64,000 nucleotides of DNA from Roseiarcus sp963770035 (GCA_963770035.1 CAVYON010000066.1:1-64000); one strand, 5' to 3'. Shown: positions 17,625 through 28,348, counted from the stretch's first letter. Notes: generated by a model from the sequence alone, not told the origin. Made by a program: numbers and translations.

Positions 17625-18221
17625 CTAGAACTTCACCTTCGGAGCCGCCTGCGCCTCAGCCTCCGCCGCGAACGGGACGAGCGGCTTGACCGAGCGGAAC
17701 ACGGTGTTGGCCCACAACACGGTCGGGAAGGTCCTGAGCGCCGTGTTGAAGTCCTGCACCGACGCGATGTAATCCTTGCGGGCGACCGCGATGCGGTTCT
17801 CGGTCCCCTCAAGCTGCGACTGCAGGGCGAGGAAGTTCTGGTTCGACTTGAGGTCCGGGTAGTTTTCGCTGACGGCGAGGAGGCGCCCGAGCGCGCCCGA
17901 AAGCTGGGCCTGCGCCTGCTGCAACGCCTTGACCTTATCCGGATCGGTCAGGTCGTCGGCGGTGAGGTTGATCGCCGTCGCCTTGGCGCGGGCCTCGGTG
18001 ACGGCGGTCAGCACGTCCTTTTCCTGCTTGGCGTAGCCCTGGACGGTCGCGACCAGATTCGGCACCAGGTCAGCCCGTCGCTGATACTGGTTCTGGACCT
18101 CGGCCCACTGAGCCTTGGCGGCCTCCTCCTTGGTCGGGATGACGTTGTAGCCGCAGCCCGAAAGCGATAGCGCGATGAGCGTCAAAAGGACGAGCGAACG
18201 CAAACGAGAAAGGAGAGTCAC
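17625..18221 (-). CDS. lemA: LemA-family lipoprotein
   Basis: 198 residues from the GTG at 18221, which gives a clean lipoprotein signal (VLLTLIALSLSGC, lipobox LSGC at about residue 23) and is preceded by TTGGGG; an ATG at 18248 would only lengthen the n-region. The LemA four-helix core is plain: VQNQYQRRADLVPNLVATVQ, YAKQEKDVLTAVTEARA, ENYPDLKSNQNFLALQSQLE and NRIAVARKDY. LemA proteins are envelope proteins of unsettled role. The gene heads the lemA-TPM-TPM operon. Confidence 0.9.
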   Translation of the reverse strand: MTLLSRLRSLVLLTLIALSLSGCGYNVIPTKEEAAKAQWAEVQNQYQRRADLVPNLVATVQGYAKQEKDVLTAVTEARAKATAINLTADDLTDPDKVKALQQAQAQLSGALGRLLAVSENYPDLKSNQNFLALQSQLEGTENRIAVARKDYIASVQDFNTALRTFPTVLWANTVFRSVKPLVPFAAEAEAQAAPKVKF

Positions 18222-18366
18222 GGCAGTACCCCAATATCCGGACTGCATGCCTAGCGGTCCGCGGCCGGCAGTATAGTGGCCCGCTCTCCCCTTCGCCAAG
18301 GGCGGCGCGGCTCCTGCTCGCTACGCCCGCAGGTCGCGCATCGGCGATGGACGCCCCCCTCCGTAC

Positions 18367-18660
18367 TCAGGGCAATCCGCGCGCCTGGGTCTTGGCGAAC
18401 GCGAACGAGGCGGGAATAGCAATGACCGCGCCGGCCAGGGCCGCGTAGATTATCCAGTGGCCAAGGCCGGGGGCGAGCGCCGGGATCAGCAACGTCACGA
18501 GAATCAGCACGCCCGCCAGCGTCGGGGCCAGGAACACCCAGCACAAAACCACAACCCGCCACATCGTCATCGCCTTCCACGGATCCTGCGGACGCGGATG
18601 CGCCCGCGGGGTATTGACCGACCCACGGTCGTTCTTCCTTTGATTCGGATCAAATGCCAT
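18367..18660 (-). CDS. Small two-helix membrane protein
   Basis: 97 residues from the ATG at 18660, which has GGACGG just upstream. The N-terminus is polar (NQRKNDRGSVNTPRAHP), followed by two membrane segments (VVVLCWVFLAPTLAGVLILV and IIYAALAGAVIAIPASFAF). The layout resembles short inner-membrane proteins of Hyphomicrobiales with no named function. It is divergent from ilvC, leaving a 116-base shared promoter region. Confidence 0.55.
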   Translation of the reverse strand: MAFDPNQRKNDRGSVNTPRAHPRPQDPWKAMTMWRVVVLCWVFLAPTLAGVLILVTLLIPALAPGLGHWIIYAALAGAVIAIPASFAFAKTQARGLP

Positions 18661-18776
18661 CCGTCCAAATTGTCGCAACCGATTAGAGCCTGTTCCGGCC
18701 GCACGTCCACGCTTGATCGCCAACTCCGCATTCACTAGAAACGCCGACCACTTCGAACGGGCGATAAGGAGCTACG

Positions 18777-19796
18777 ATGCGCGTCTACTACGACCGGGAT
18801 TCCGACCTCAATCTAATCAAGGGCAAGAAGGTCGCCGTCGTCGGCTACGGCAGTCAAGGCCACGCTCACCTGCTCAACATGCGCGACAGCGGCGTCAAGG
18901 AGATCGCCGTGGCGCTCCGGCCGGGCTCGGCTTCGGCCAAGAAGGCCGAAGCCGAAGGGATTAAGGTCCTGGACGTCCCCAGCGCCGCGAAATGGGCGGA
19001 TATCGTCATGATGTTGACCCCGGACGAACTCCAGGCGGACATCTACAAGGCCGAACTCGCCCCGAACATGAAGCAGGGCGCCGCCCTGATGTTCGCCCAC
19101 GGCCTCAACGTCCATTTCAACCTGATCGAGCCGCGCGCCGATCTCGACGTTCTGATGGTCGCGCCGAAAGGACCCGGGCATACCGTTCGCTCGGAATACA
19201 AGCGCGGCGGCGGCGTTCCGTGCCTGATCGCCATTCATCGGGACGCGAGCGGAAACGCCCACGATCTTGGGCTTTCCTACGCCTCCGCGATCGGCGGCGG
19301 GCGCGCAGGCGTGATCGAGACGACGTTCAGGGAGGAGTGCGAAACCGATCTCTTCGGCGAACAGGTGGTGTTGTGCGGCGGCCTCGTCGAGCTGATCCGG
19401 ACGGGCTACGAGACCCTGGTCGAGGGCGGCTATGCGGCCGAGATGGCCTACTTCGAGTGCCTGCACGAGGTGAAGCTGATCGTCGACCTTATCTATGAGG
19501 GCGGCATCGCCAACATGAACTACTCGATCTCGAACACCGCCGAATATGGCGAGTACGTCAGCGGGCCGAGAATCATTACGCCGGCGACAAAGATGGAGAT
19601 GAAGCGTGTACTCGATGACATTCAGTCGGGCCGGTTCACCCGCGACTGGATACTGGAGAACAGGGTCAACCAGACGTCGTTCAAGGCGTTGCGCGCCCGC
19701 GCCAACGCGCACCCGATCGAGGACGTCGGCGCGAAATTGCGCGCCATGATGCCATGGATCGGGAAGAACAAGCTGGTCGACAAGGACAAGAACTGA
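18777..19796 (+). CDS. ilvC: Ketol-acid reductoisomerase (NADP+)
   Basis: Second step of valine/isoleucine synthesis: Mg2+- and NADPH-dependent isomerisation and reduction of acetolactate. The 339-residue class I enzyme carries VAVVGYGSQGHAHLLNMRDS (Rossmann), KGPGHTVRSEYKRGGGVPCL, EVKLIVDLIYEGGIANMNYS with metal-binding acidic residues, and the C-terminal SFKALRARANAHPIE. The ATG follows AAGGAGCTACG. It appears complete and unaffected by the surrounding rearrangements. Confidence 0.98.
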   Translation: MRVYYDRDSDLNLIKGKKVAVVGYGSQGHAHLLNMRDSGVKEIAVALRPGSASAKKAEAEGIKVLDVPSAAKWADIVMMLTPDELQADIYKAELAPNMKQGAALMFAHGLNVHFNLIEPRADLDVLMVAPKGPGHTVRSEYKRGGGVPCLIAIHRDASGNAHDLGLSYASAIGGGRAGVIETTFREECETDLFGEQVVLCGGLVELIRTGYETLVEGGYAAEMAYFECLHEVKLIVDLIYEGGIANMNYSISNTAEYGEYVSGPRIITPATKMEMKRVLDDIQSGRFTRDWILENRVNQTSFKALRARANAHPIEDVGAKLRAMMPWIGKNKLVDKDKN

Positions 19797-19921
19797 GCCG
19801 GCGACCACATCTCGGCGGGGGCGAAAACCCTTGCTGCGACGGGGTCCGAATTGCGCTGGACAGCCTTCCGCGGCTTTGCTACATGCCGGCCCTCACGAAC
19901 CTGAGGGTTCGTGAGTTCGAT

Positions 19922-20006
<85 letters not shown>

Positions 20007-20322
20007 CTTGAAATAACTCAAAAATTCGGCTGAGCCGACGTGGCGATTGGTGATGCCAATCTCGCTGCGGACCCACAGCGGACCTTCTGGGCGAAGATTT
20101 CGCTACGCGCTGAGATTGCAACTTCGAACCCGCGGTTAAGCATTGCGCAGGACCGCCGCGCCTCCGCCCAGAACCCGCCTACGGTCGCCGGGCTTGGCTA
20201 ACTTCGAGCCGCGTAATCTGCATCAAATTCGCGGCTGCGAAGGCGACTTCCCTATCACGCATTTGAAGAGCTCGTGATCGTTATCGCGGAAGTGGCGATG
20301 CCTTGGCATGGACCGTAGGCTA

Positions 20323-20974
20323 TTATTTCCATTTTACGTCCGTGTCAGGCTTGGTTTCTGGCGCGTTCTTGGCGCGTTCGAGCGCCGCAGCGGCGCGCAT
20401 TTCCAGGACGTAGGCGATAAGTTGATTTGAGAGGGCTTGATGTAGTCCGGCGAACCATTGGATCGTCCAATCCGGCTCCCGCTTTTTGGGAGGCGTCCGT
20501 CAGGGCCTGTTTGGCCTCAAAGCAAGCTCCGATGGCAGCCTTAACGACAGTTTCGGCCGGTTCGTTTGAGACAATGGCGAACGTGCCTGTGTTATCGTGT
20601 AGGCATTTCACGTAGGCATCGTCAGCACTGCGTTGACCTTCAAGTGCGACCCGTCTTTCCCATTTCGCCTTTTGCTCCTCGCCAGCCGGCTCCTCCTGCA
20701 GACGTTGCGTAGCAACCATAGGAGGGGTATTGCCAACCCGCACACACGGACGAGCTTCCATTTCGACGATGATTTGACCGTCCTTGCGGATGGTTTCGTG
20801 ATAAGTGTACCCCCCGGTGGCCGAGGGGCCGAAGATAGCTCCCGTATTGACAATAGTCGGATCGCTCTTGAGGGTACCGGCCCAATACGACGTGGGGCCG
20901 TAAGGAACCGTCCTCATATCGTATTGGTTGCCGCGTGAGACGGTGGCACCGCGGCTAAGGCGATACTGTAACAT
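20323..20974 (-). pseudogene. Hypothetical protein of the island, one frameshift
   Basis: The frame from 20974 reads YDMRTVPYGPTSYWAGTLK, TIRKDGQIIVEMEARPCVR, DDAYVKCLHDNTGTFAIVS and EPAETVVKAAIGACFEAKQA. At about 20455 a one-base shift restores WFAGLHQALSNQLIAYVLEM, RAAAALERAKNAPETK and a TAA at 20323. The corrected product is about 216 residues and largely helical at the C-terminus. It overlaps the end of the gene before it by 20 bases, so the pair was probably co-translated. No family is recognised. Confidence 0.45.
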
Positions 20975-21569
20975 ACCAATCCCCTATATCCCCATACCGA
21001 TAGACGTGAACCGACACGACCGGGTCTTTACCAGGATCGGGATCGCCGACGAGCACGACTGGTGCTGGGCAGTTAAGTTCCATATTATTAGTGGTGGCAA
21101 CTTGGGATCGCTCGGAGTCCGTCGGAGCGCGTTGCGCCTCGTTCTGCTTCTCGACAAAAGCGTTACGCTTCGCGATCCAAGCATTCAAACTGGGGATGAC
21201 AATCCTGTCCTGCACATCCTTGATGCCTACCCCGGCATCAACCAGCTCTTTCCCCACACACTTGCGCATCACACGCCGCGCGACGTCGCCGTTTTTCACA
21301 AGCAGCTCAAGATTTCTGAACGTCGCTGTCGGTATTCACGCCGTTCACCACGGCCTGTAGATCGCGCTGGGCGCAGCGGTTGGCCCAATCCGCCATTTCC
21401 TGAAACTGCTGCTGCTGCCCTTGCTGCGCGATGTCGCCAGCGCGCCGGCGATCGATTCCGAAGATCGACAGGCCGTCAACGAATGTCTCTGTCCCGTGTA
21501 AGGTTCAGCGTGCGCTGAACTAGACGCAAACGCCGCTATCAAGCCAATTGTTGCCAGTGATTTGGGCAT
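20955..21569 (-). pseudogene. Secreted hypothetical protein, frameshifted
   Basis: The ATG at 21569 gives a signal peptide (LATIGLIAAFASSSAHA). A shift then leads to ETFVDGLSIFGIDRRRAGDI, FQEMADWANRCAQRDLQAVV, and a second shift near 21315 to NGDVARRVMRKCVGKELVDA, IVIPSLNAWIAKRNAFVEKQ and the end GDIGDWYVTVSP at 20955. Joined, these make a periplasmic protein of about 200 residues with two Cys. The family is unknown. Two or more frameshifts make it inactive. Confidence 0.4.
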
Positions 21570-21861
21570 CTGCTCTCCAACGCTTTCATGCGCTTACCAT
21601 ACCCGCCCACCCTTCGATTGTCCGCCCGCGCCCTCAAATCGCCTCGTTGCAGACGCGATAATCGCGTCGAAGTGCTGGTGGATTAACCTTAGCCTAGACG
21701 ATGAGGCGGCGAAACGAGGCGCGCCCTTGCCTTCGCGACAACCCAGCGAAGCCTAGACGGCGAAGACGAACAAGAGCATTCCTAGGTCGAAGCCTCAGGG
21801 ACAGGGGTCAAGAGGAAGGCGTATACTGGCCGGATGGAGTTATGGCCTCTCCGACGATCTG

Positions 21862-22620
21862 CCCGACATGTTGATGGCTTTGCGCGTAAGAAACAAAGCG
21901 CTGTTGGCGCAGAAGTTGTTGAGTCTGGCCAACACGCAACATATGACTGCGTGTTGGGGCCTCGGGCGCACGGGATAGGGACATACTCGGGCGTACGATC
22001 TGGCTAGCATTGACGGCGTAGCTCGCTACGATGCTTCTGACACTCTTTGAGGCGGTGATGGCCTGGCGCTCACATGTCGCTTGATTGGCAGTGTGCGTGA
22101 ACGCTGCTAGTGCTACGCGTTCGGCATTATTGATGGCTACAGCGACAGCTTTTCGTGCGCAAAGTGCAAGGTCAATGTTCACTTGCTGTTCAGAACGTTC
22201 GAGCATGGTCAAAGAGCTGTTCCACTATCTGTCGGAGCTGTTTATAGACATGCTTGGCTATTTGAGCTCCGAGGTCGGTGATCGCGCGCACTCCATAGTG
22301 TAGCGTACTCGTTGTTGGCGAGAGTATAGCTGAACCAACACTGTCGGCGTTATTTATACCAAAGCAGCGCTATCTGTGGTTCCCCAATGCGCGAGATTGA
22401 CAGCAGTCTTGTTCTATTCGGTAGCGTGACAGTCACGAGGACAACAGCGCACTGTATCTAACATCTGTCGGCATTGTTGATAGCGTGGCACGCTGTCGCG
22501 CTTCGGCAGCGCGCTAGGTTGATAACTGTGCTATTACTCCATCGGTGGCGTAGTAGATACGCTGACGACGCTGTATCCTACTACTGGTCAGAACTATTGA
22601 TGCTGGGGAGGCGTGGTTAA
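21862..22620. repeat. Degenerate tandem units of about 110-124 bases
   Basis: A motif like CTGTCGGCATTGTTGATAGC recurs, with changes, at about 22121, 22232, 22344, 22468 and 22587, intervals of 111, 112, 124 and about 119. Weaker matches lie at about 21867 and 22003. Upstream parts of the units also resemble each other (GGTAGCGTG... then ACTGTATCTAAC before the motif). A continuous minus-strand frame covers 21808-22212, but interval lengths that are not multiples of three argue against one long repeat protein today. The alignment is by eye. Confidence 0.45.
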
Positions 22621-23823
22621 GGGTGCTACGGCAGGCGCTAACGTCTTTTGCAACGTAGGTCGGGGCGTGCGCGAATGGGCAACGCGATCCAACGCACAGA
22701 CAGCGGCGATAATGGTGAACGTGGACGCTGAAACACACATTGGAGCTCGCTGGTCTGGTGAGGCGTCAACGGAATGCCATTATTCAGGCTGTCAAGGCGC
22801 CAGAAAAGACTTGGCACTGTGAAACGGCTGGCTCAATCATGGTCTGCGTTTTCCGGCGAGAGACACATCGCTAAATCAATTGGAAAACGCTACGGGACGT
22901 GCGCAACTAAATTCGGATAGTGGGGCTTGCTTTTCGCGCTCGACAGAATGGCTCCAGCGTCATTCCGTCGCTTAAGCTCTCATATGTTCGCGGTGCATCT
23001 GCGCGTCGGCGGGGAATTGCTTTGTGAGGAAAGCTCGCGTCAAGCCTAGGCGCAGCTTGCACGACTCGGAAATGAAGGCGCTCTTGAGCGCTCTTTGTTT
23101 GGCTGGCGTAGGGCGGATTGCGAGGCAGGCGCGGCAAAAGTAGCGGTGAACCCCTGAGACAGCTTCGCGAACGCTCTCGCAAAACGCGGGCAATGCATCA
23201 CGGCGCTCGCGGCTAAGTGAACTTAGCCATGAGACGCGCATATTTGCGTACGCTTGGCTGTGCAGCTCCACCGGATCAAGTGTCTGGCTATCGTCAGTCT
23301 ACGATCTTTGGCTATCGGAAAGGGTCGCTGTACGTGAGCTAGTCTTCATCAACATGTGGAGCGTCGAAGCTCGCGAACGTCGAGGCATCGCCGGCCAGCT
23401 CTCTATTGTCATCTGTTTGCGGCGCGCGTTACGTGTCACGTGCAGCTCCAAGGTTCGTCGAGAAACACATACAACGCTTCAATGACGGCTCGCGGGCTGT
23501 TACGCATCTCGGAAGGCAGCATCCTTTGCGGACGAGCGTCTCGATCTCCGTGTCCGGATTCCAATCGAGAGACAGCGGAGGCCCTCTGACTCTCTCGGTG
23601 TCTGCGCATCCGCACGGCTGTTAGGGTGTGAAGAGCCTGGATTTCTGGATCCGGAGCCTCCATGCCCGCCCCTCACCGTGCGGCCGATGAGCGGCGCAAG
23701 TCCATCGTCCTTCTATGCCCTGTCCTGAAAACCCCAAGCCGAAGCTGGCGGGCTGGCCGCAGACAAAGCATGGGCGCTCACTATTCCCTGTCCGAACCGA
23801 ATCGGCGGCGATCGCGGCGCGCT
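22621..23823. other. Gene-poor stretch of the island
   Basis: No gene can be supported. The longest frame is 22972-23271 on the minus strand (99 codons, no recognised motif, Arg/Ala-rich). Sequence composition is less GC-rich than the flanks, with frequent stops in all frames, as expected for decayed island DNA. Confidence 0.5.
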
Positions 23824-25529
23824 CTACGATAGCTGCTTCATTGCCGCAAAGAGGGCTACCTTGATCACTACAAAACTGACAGAAGCGGCTTCTGTCAGCT
23901 TCGTTAGTTTGTCGGGTGAGCTCTCTTCTGGCGAGCCAGCGCTTGAGCCGCGACAGATAACTACGATGCAGCGTCCAAGGGTTGATCGCATAAGTGACGC
24001 GCGGTCGGCCCCCGTATCGGTCGTCTTTGGTTCGATCCAGTCGAGATCGGCGAGCAACTAGAGTCCGCCCTTGATCGCTTCGTTATCGGTCAGCCCGGAC
24101 CATGCCTTGCGCTGAATATCCCGCGCCGTGAAGCCGCCTAGAAGGTCGCCTTAGCGAACGCGTGACAAGATGAGTTGCGCCGCCGCCGCTTCGCCTGCCT
24201 TTCCGGCACCGTAAGCGCGGCAAGCATGGTTTTCGAGGTATTCGGCGAAAGCGAGCGCACGGATGAGCGCCTTTTGGGAAATGAGCCCTGCTTCGCCATC
24301 GGCGAGGTGGTTGACGAGCGCGAACGCGGGGACGAGCTTGCGATATTTCGCGAGATGGCTTTCGAAGGCGGGTGCTAGCTCTGGGCCGCGGATGCGTTTC
24401 TCGAAATCGGCGCGCCACTCGGCAAAAAGGCCTTGGGCTTGATCGTCAAAGCGAAGGAAAGGTAACGGCTCGAATTGATCGTGTTCTGCTCCGATGGCAT
24501 TCGGCTCGAGGTTATCGAGAAGTTCGAATGTCTCCCACGGTTTCGCGCGCGCCTAGCTGTTCGGGTAGCGGTCGCTCTCTTGCCATTCTGGGTCTTGATC
24601 CGGCCAAACGAACAAGCTGAACCGCTGAATGAGCCCGTCATCGCCGGCACCGCCCGAGACCGCGCGGCGGATGTATTCAGCGAGGCGTCCGGGTTGGGTT
24701 GAGCCGAGCAGCGAGAGACAAGCGGCCTCGATATATGTCTTGCCGCGGAAGATGCGGTCGAAGGTGTAGCTCGTCGTCCATTCCAGGCAGTCAGAAAGAA
24801 GCCGCGCCCGGCTACATTTTCTTCGCGGTCAAGAGTTTTGAGCAAGGAAACGAGCTCGTCACGGAAGGCGAGCACGCCGTTGGGATTGTCGGCGAGAATT
24901 TCACCGAGCGCTTCATAAGAAGTATCGTTGACGACGTAACGCCGGGCATTCGGCTCTTGCGGCTCTTCGATATCGATCGGACGCGCCTCGCCTGATGGTT
25001 TTAGCGCAGTGCCTCCCGCGGGCTCGCATCGCTTACTTCGAACTTGAGAAGCTCAACATCGCGCGCATGCGACCGCAATGCCTTCGAGTGCGCTTCGCGG
25101 GCGAGCGTTTTCGAGGCGATGCAAGGGTTTGAGCGCCTCGCTCATGGCTGGGCTCTTCATCATGCCGGGGCGGCCGACGATGCAGCCCCAGAGATTAGGA
25201 ACTTCAATCCAATCGGTTTGCCGTTGGGGGCGAACAGTCGATCTTGCGGCCTAGAACCGCGCCGAGCGCGACCATGGCAGGGACGGCGACGAAATCGGGC
25301 GGGCATTGCATCCGATCGGCGATGTCGGCGACCCAAGGCGCGATGCTTGCGGGAAGGAAGGCGATATCGAACGGATGGACCGCAGAGAGGCCATCAGGGA
25401 GCGGTTTCGGCTCCGGCCAGTGCTGGGCACCCGCAAGGTCACTGGCGGAATACGTCGCTTTCGCGCGTCATGGACGCTCGCCGCTTTCGGCCACTGATGG
25501 AAGCCTTCCGGGTAGGGATAGCCGTTCAT
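23824..25529 (-). pseudogene. DUF3987 (YfjI-like) helicase/primase-associated protein, decayed
   Basis: Starts MNGYPYPEGFHQWPKAASV at 25529. A shift near 25455 leads to DLAGAQHWPEPKPLPDGLSA, VADIADRMQCPPDFVAVPAM and GCIVGRPGMMKSPAMSEAL, in which GRPGMMKS is a Walker A-like loop. After further shifts come NPNGVLAFRDELVSLLKTLD (Walker B-like DE), EENVAGRGFFLTAWNG, RFSLFVWPDQDPEW, and a C-terminal part FAEYLENHACRAYGAG and LLADLDWIEPKTTDT. DUF3987 proteins are phage and island replication proteins with a RecA/helicase-like core. Several frameshifts and stops occur, so it is not functional. Confidence 0.7.
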
Positions 25530-25850
25530 CCGCCGGTCCTCCCGATCAGCGCTTCAAGCTCGCGGAAGGTCGAGGCCGCCGCCTTGACGCACTCGACAAC
25601 GCGCTTGAGGTGATAGCGGGCGCCGGCGTCGTCATCGTTCTGAGGCACAGGCGGGCGGCGGCGCTGTCGCTTTCGACGGGTGCCAGCTTCTGTACACGAA
25701 ATCACGCAGAAGCGCCGCGCGGACATCGAGAATTGTTCCGACGATATTGTCATCGGCGGGTCGCGACACTTGAATCTGTAGAGGCGATGGGCTACCTTCG
25801 GATTGTTTAGCCGCCAAGCAGAACCCTTTCGGAGCCCGGCCCGCCGACAA
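25526..25850 (-). pseudogene. Small island protein preceding DUF3987, probably frameshifted
   Basis: The last part (DDDAGARYHLKRVVECVKAA, STFRELEALIGRTGG) ends in a stop that overlaps the DUF3987 start (ATGA). Upstream, another frame reads VGTILDVRAALLRDFVYRSW, and a shift near 25635 would join them into a protein of about 100 residues. No family is recognised. Confidence 0.3.
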
Positions 25851-25880
25851 CGGGGCCGGGTTTCGTTTAGGTGCTATCGC

Positions 25881-26099
25881 TCAAGCTGCATCGCTAGGCG
25901 CGGCTTCCTTGAAGCCGGGAGGAACGTGGCGGCGCGAAGCCAGCCATTGGTCAAGATCGGCTTCGGCGATGGCGACGCGACGCGCGCCAAGCCGAACGAT
26001 CGGCGGGCCTTCGCCATTGCCGATCAGTCGCTCAAGGTGGCGAAGGGAAATCGCGGCGCGGATCGCCGCTTCTTTGCGGGTTATGAGAATCATTGGCAT
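25881..26099 (-). CDS. Excisionase / AlpA-like helix-turn-helix protein
   Basis: 72 residues with a winged-helix layout: LITRKEAAIRAAISLRHLER, LIGNGEGPPIVRLGARRVA and EADLDQWLASRR. This is the pattern of MerR-like HTH_17 excisionases and AlpA regulators, which bind the att region and bias the integrase to excision or control it. It is encoded in the island in the usual order between the integrase side and the replication gene. The frame is intact. Confidence 0.75.
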   Translation of the reverse strand: MPMILITRKEAAIRAAISLRHLERLIGNGEGPPIVRLGARRVAIAEADLDQWLASRRHVPPGFKEAAPSDAA

Positions 26100-26176
26100 T
26101 CCCTGACGTTTGATGCGTCAGGGTAAAAACCAAGTCCCGCGACGGCGCTGGCGAAAACCCGACGCCACCCTCTGAA

Positions 26177-26602
26177 TCAGAGTTCTTCGTCGTGGCGCTT
26201 CTGAAAATCCTCCAAGCTTGGCCGCGTCTGGGACCGCCTTTCGTCAGTCCAATACCGGCGCAGAGCGTAGGTGGCGCGCCCTTCCGGCAGGCGGAGCCAT
26301 TGGAACACCGAGTGAGCGAGATCGCCAAAGCCGGTGTTGTCGCTGCGGCCGGGCTTTGGTTTGTCGCCTGTAGCGTGCAGCCAGTCGATCGCGAGAAGCA
26401 TCACAAGTTCGTGTTCGGCATCGCTTAGCGGCCTGCCACCCCGACGATCCCAAACGCCGGCGCCGCGGACCCCACCCATGATCACCGGCTCCCAGTGGTT
26501 AGTCGAACGCTTGCCGTCGCCCCGGCTGCGGCCTTCGACGACTCGCTGGCCTTCCGCGCTTAACACTTGCGTCATTCGTATCAGCTTTGCCGAAATTGGC
26601 AT
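26177..26602 (-). CDS. Hypothetical island protein
   Basis: 141 residues from the ATG at 26602, preceded by AGGAG at 9 bases. Contains WEPVIMGGVRGAGVWDRR, PLSDAEHELVMLLAIDWLHA and FQWLRLPEGRATYALRRYW, with a polar C-terminus. No family is recognised; the acidic and aromatic pattern suggests a small folded cytoplasmic protein. It overlaps the 3' end of the next upstream gene by about 100 bases, which is unusually long and may mean that one of the two has a shifted end. Confidence 0.5.
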   Translation of the reverse strand: MPISAKLIRMTQVLSAEGQRVVEGRSRGDGKRSTNHWEPVIMGGVRGAGVWDRRGGRPLSDAEHELVMLLAIDWLHATGDKPKPGRSDNTGFGDLAHSVFQWLRLPEGRATYALRRYWTDERRSQTRPSLEDFQKRHDEEL

Positions 26603-26990
26603 CGCGCGCCCACTCCTGAAATCGGGTGATTGACGGTTCGCCTGGAAAAAGCCGCTCACTGACGATTGGGGCGCGCCGGTCTACATATTCGACGGCCTCT
26701 CTTGGGAGGCTCTGTATCCGCGCTCGTATCAGCGCAACCGCAGGCTCGTCGTCGTGGCTTAGGTTAAAGAGCCGCCGAATGGCGTCGTGCGCGCCCCGGA
26801 AGGTTCCCCTGGGCGCCTCGGATCGGAAACGGACAATAGTTGCCTCGATCCCGTAAATGAAAATTTCGAGGCTATCCTGCGCCAGCGACAGCCCTTCTTT
26901 TTTCAGGCAGTCTCGGACGCGCGCGCGCTGCTCGTCATCGAGCCGGTAATCGATGGCTCGATTAGCCGCCATGCGCCGAGCCCTCGCCAT
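26499..26990 (-). CDS. Hypothetical island protein with N-terminal DNA-binding-like helices
   Basis: About 163 residues from an ATG at 26990 (alternatively 26972). It reads AIDYRLDDEQRARVRDCLKK, SLEIFIYGIEATIVRFRSEA, AHDAIRRLFNLSHDDEPAVA and REAVEYVDRRAP. The C-terminal 25 residues are Arg-rich and overlap the next gene in another frame, so the true end may be earlier. Family unknown. It stands next to the integrase, as accessory genes of small islands do. Confidence 0.45.
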   Translation of the reverse strand: MARARRMAANRAIDYRLDDEQRARVRDCLKKEGLSLAQDSLEIFIYGIEATIVRFRSEAPRGTFRGAHDAIRRLFNLSHDDEPAVALIRARIQSLPREAVEYVDRRAPIVSERLFPGEPSITRFQEWARDANFGKADTNDASVKRGRPASRRRPQPGRRQAFD

Positions 26991-27114
26991 TCCGCATAGG
27001 CAAGTTAGACACTTTCGATGCGACACCCATGTCTGCCTTGCGACACATCACGGTGGCAATCCTCGCGCAGACCGCATCGTTGGTCTCCCTACGCGCTCCG
27101 GGCGCGCAACGGCG

Positions 27115-28348
27115 TCACGTTGCCCGGCCCGTCTCGCGGCCCTCGACGATGGCGGCGACATGCTCGCCCCATGCGTTCAGCGCCGCCCGCTTCTCATCGG
27201 CCCATGTGTGCCGCTGGTAGACGCCGATGATCCGGCGCGGCTTCCCGCCACGTGGTTCAAAACGGCCTCCGTCACTTCGAGGCGGACGCCGAGCCTTTGC
27301 AGCCCGGTCGCCATCGTCCGGCGAAGGTCGTGCAAGCGCCAATCCTTGACGCCGCTGTCCTTGTCGAGCGCCGCCTTGGCTTTGCTGAACCCATTGAACG
27401 CGCCCGCGCTGGCCGGGAAACACAAGCTCCGGCCTTGTCCGGTCGGCGGCGGTCGCTCTCGCGTCAATTCGGGGCGCGGCCCGCAAGATCGCCTGCGCCT
27501 GCGGCGACAGCGGCACGACATGGGCGACGCCGTTCTTTGCGCCGGCTGGCCGGGATGGTCCATGTCGAGAGGTCCGGCGCGATCTCGTCCCAAGTCATGC
27601 GCGGTCGACTTCCTCGCGCCGCTGGCCGGTCAGCATCAGCATCCGCACGATCGCGTTGAACGATCCGGACGCCGTTCGTCGCCTGCCAGACCGCGCGCAA
27701 CTCCTCGTCGGTCAGCACGCGCTCGCGCTTCGCGACGGGCGCAAGCGGAAGGTCTTGGAACGGGTTCGCGGCGAGCGAGCCGCGCTTGACCGCCCAATGA
27801 TAGCAGGCGCGGCCGTAGGCGGCTGTCCGGCTCGCCATCGCGGTCTTTCCGTCTTTGGCGAGGTTATCGAGCACGCGAACAACGGCGGCGCGGTCCAGAT
27901 CGGCGGCGGGCGCGCTCAGATGCTTGGCGAAGGCGTAGCGTGAGGGCTCGAACGGCCTCGGCGGCGTAGCGCTCGCGCTTGTCGGCGAGGCGCAACGTTT
28001 CCCATTGCTCCAAGCAGCGCGTCGAGCGTCAGCGCTTCATGGGCGGCCTTCCGGCTGCGCCTCGCTGCGCCGCTGCCTTGCGCTCGGCGGCCGGGTCGCG
28101 GCCCTTGGCGACGTCGCCAAGGATCGCCCGCGCGGCGTCGCGCGCGGCGGCGAGCGAAATTGCGGAGCATGAGCCGAGCGGGATGCGGCGCTTCTGCCCG
28201 CCAATGGCTGAATTGCGCCAGAAAGGTCTTGCTGCCGCTGGCGGTGACGCGGACGCCGAGGCCGCGCTTGCTCGTCGTCGAAGACAAGCGTGTCCTTCGT
28301 CCCGGGCGGGCATTCGAGGGTCTCGATCCTGCGCTGTGTGAGCTTCAT
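27115..28348 (-). pseudogene. int: Tyrosine integrase of the island, multiply frameshifted
   Basis: The start MKLTQRRIETLECPPGTKD at 28348 is typical of P4-type island integrases. Following blocks lie in different frames: LGVRVTASGSKTFLAQF, LAAARDAARAILGDVAKGRD, HEALTLDALL, then MASRTAAYGRACYHWAVKRG, LAANPFQDLPLAP, ERVLTDEELRAVWQAT, GQRREEV (first Arg), DWRLHDLRRTMATGLQRLGV (HxxR), VLNHV and GVYQRHTW (Tyr). At least five frame changes separate them. It faces inward from attR, 190 bases away. It cannot act. Confidence 0.85.

Noticed and set aside
22972..23271. 99-codon frame in the island as a gene
   Set aside because: No motif, no ribosome-binding site and poor context; not enough to call it coding.
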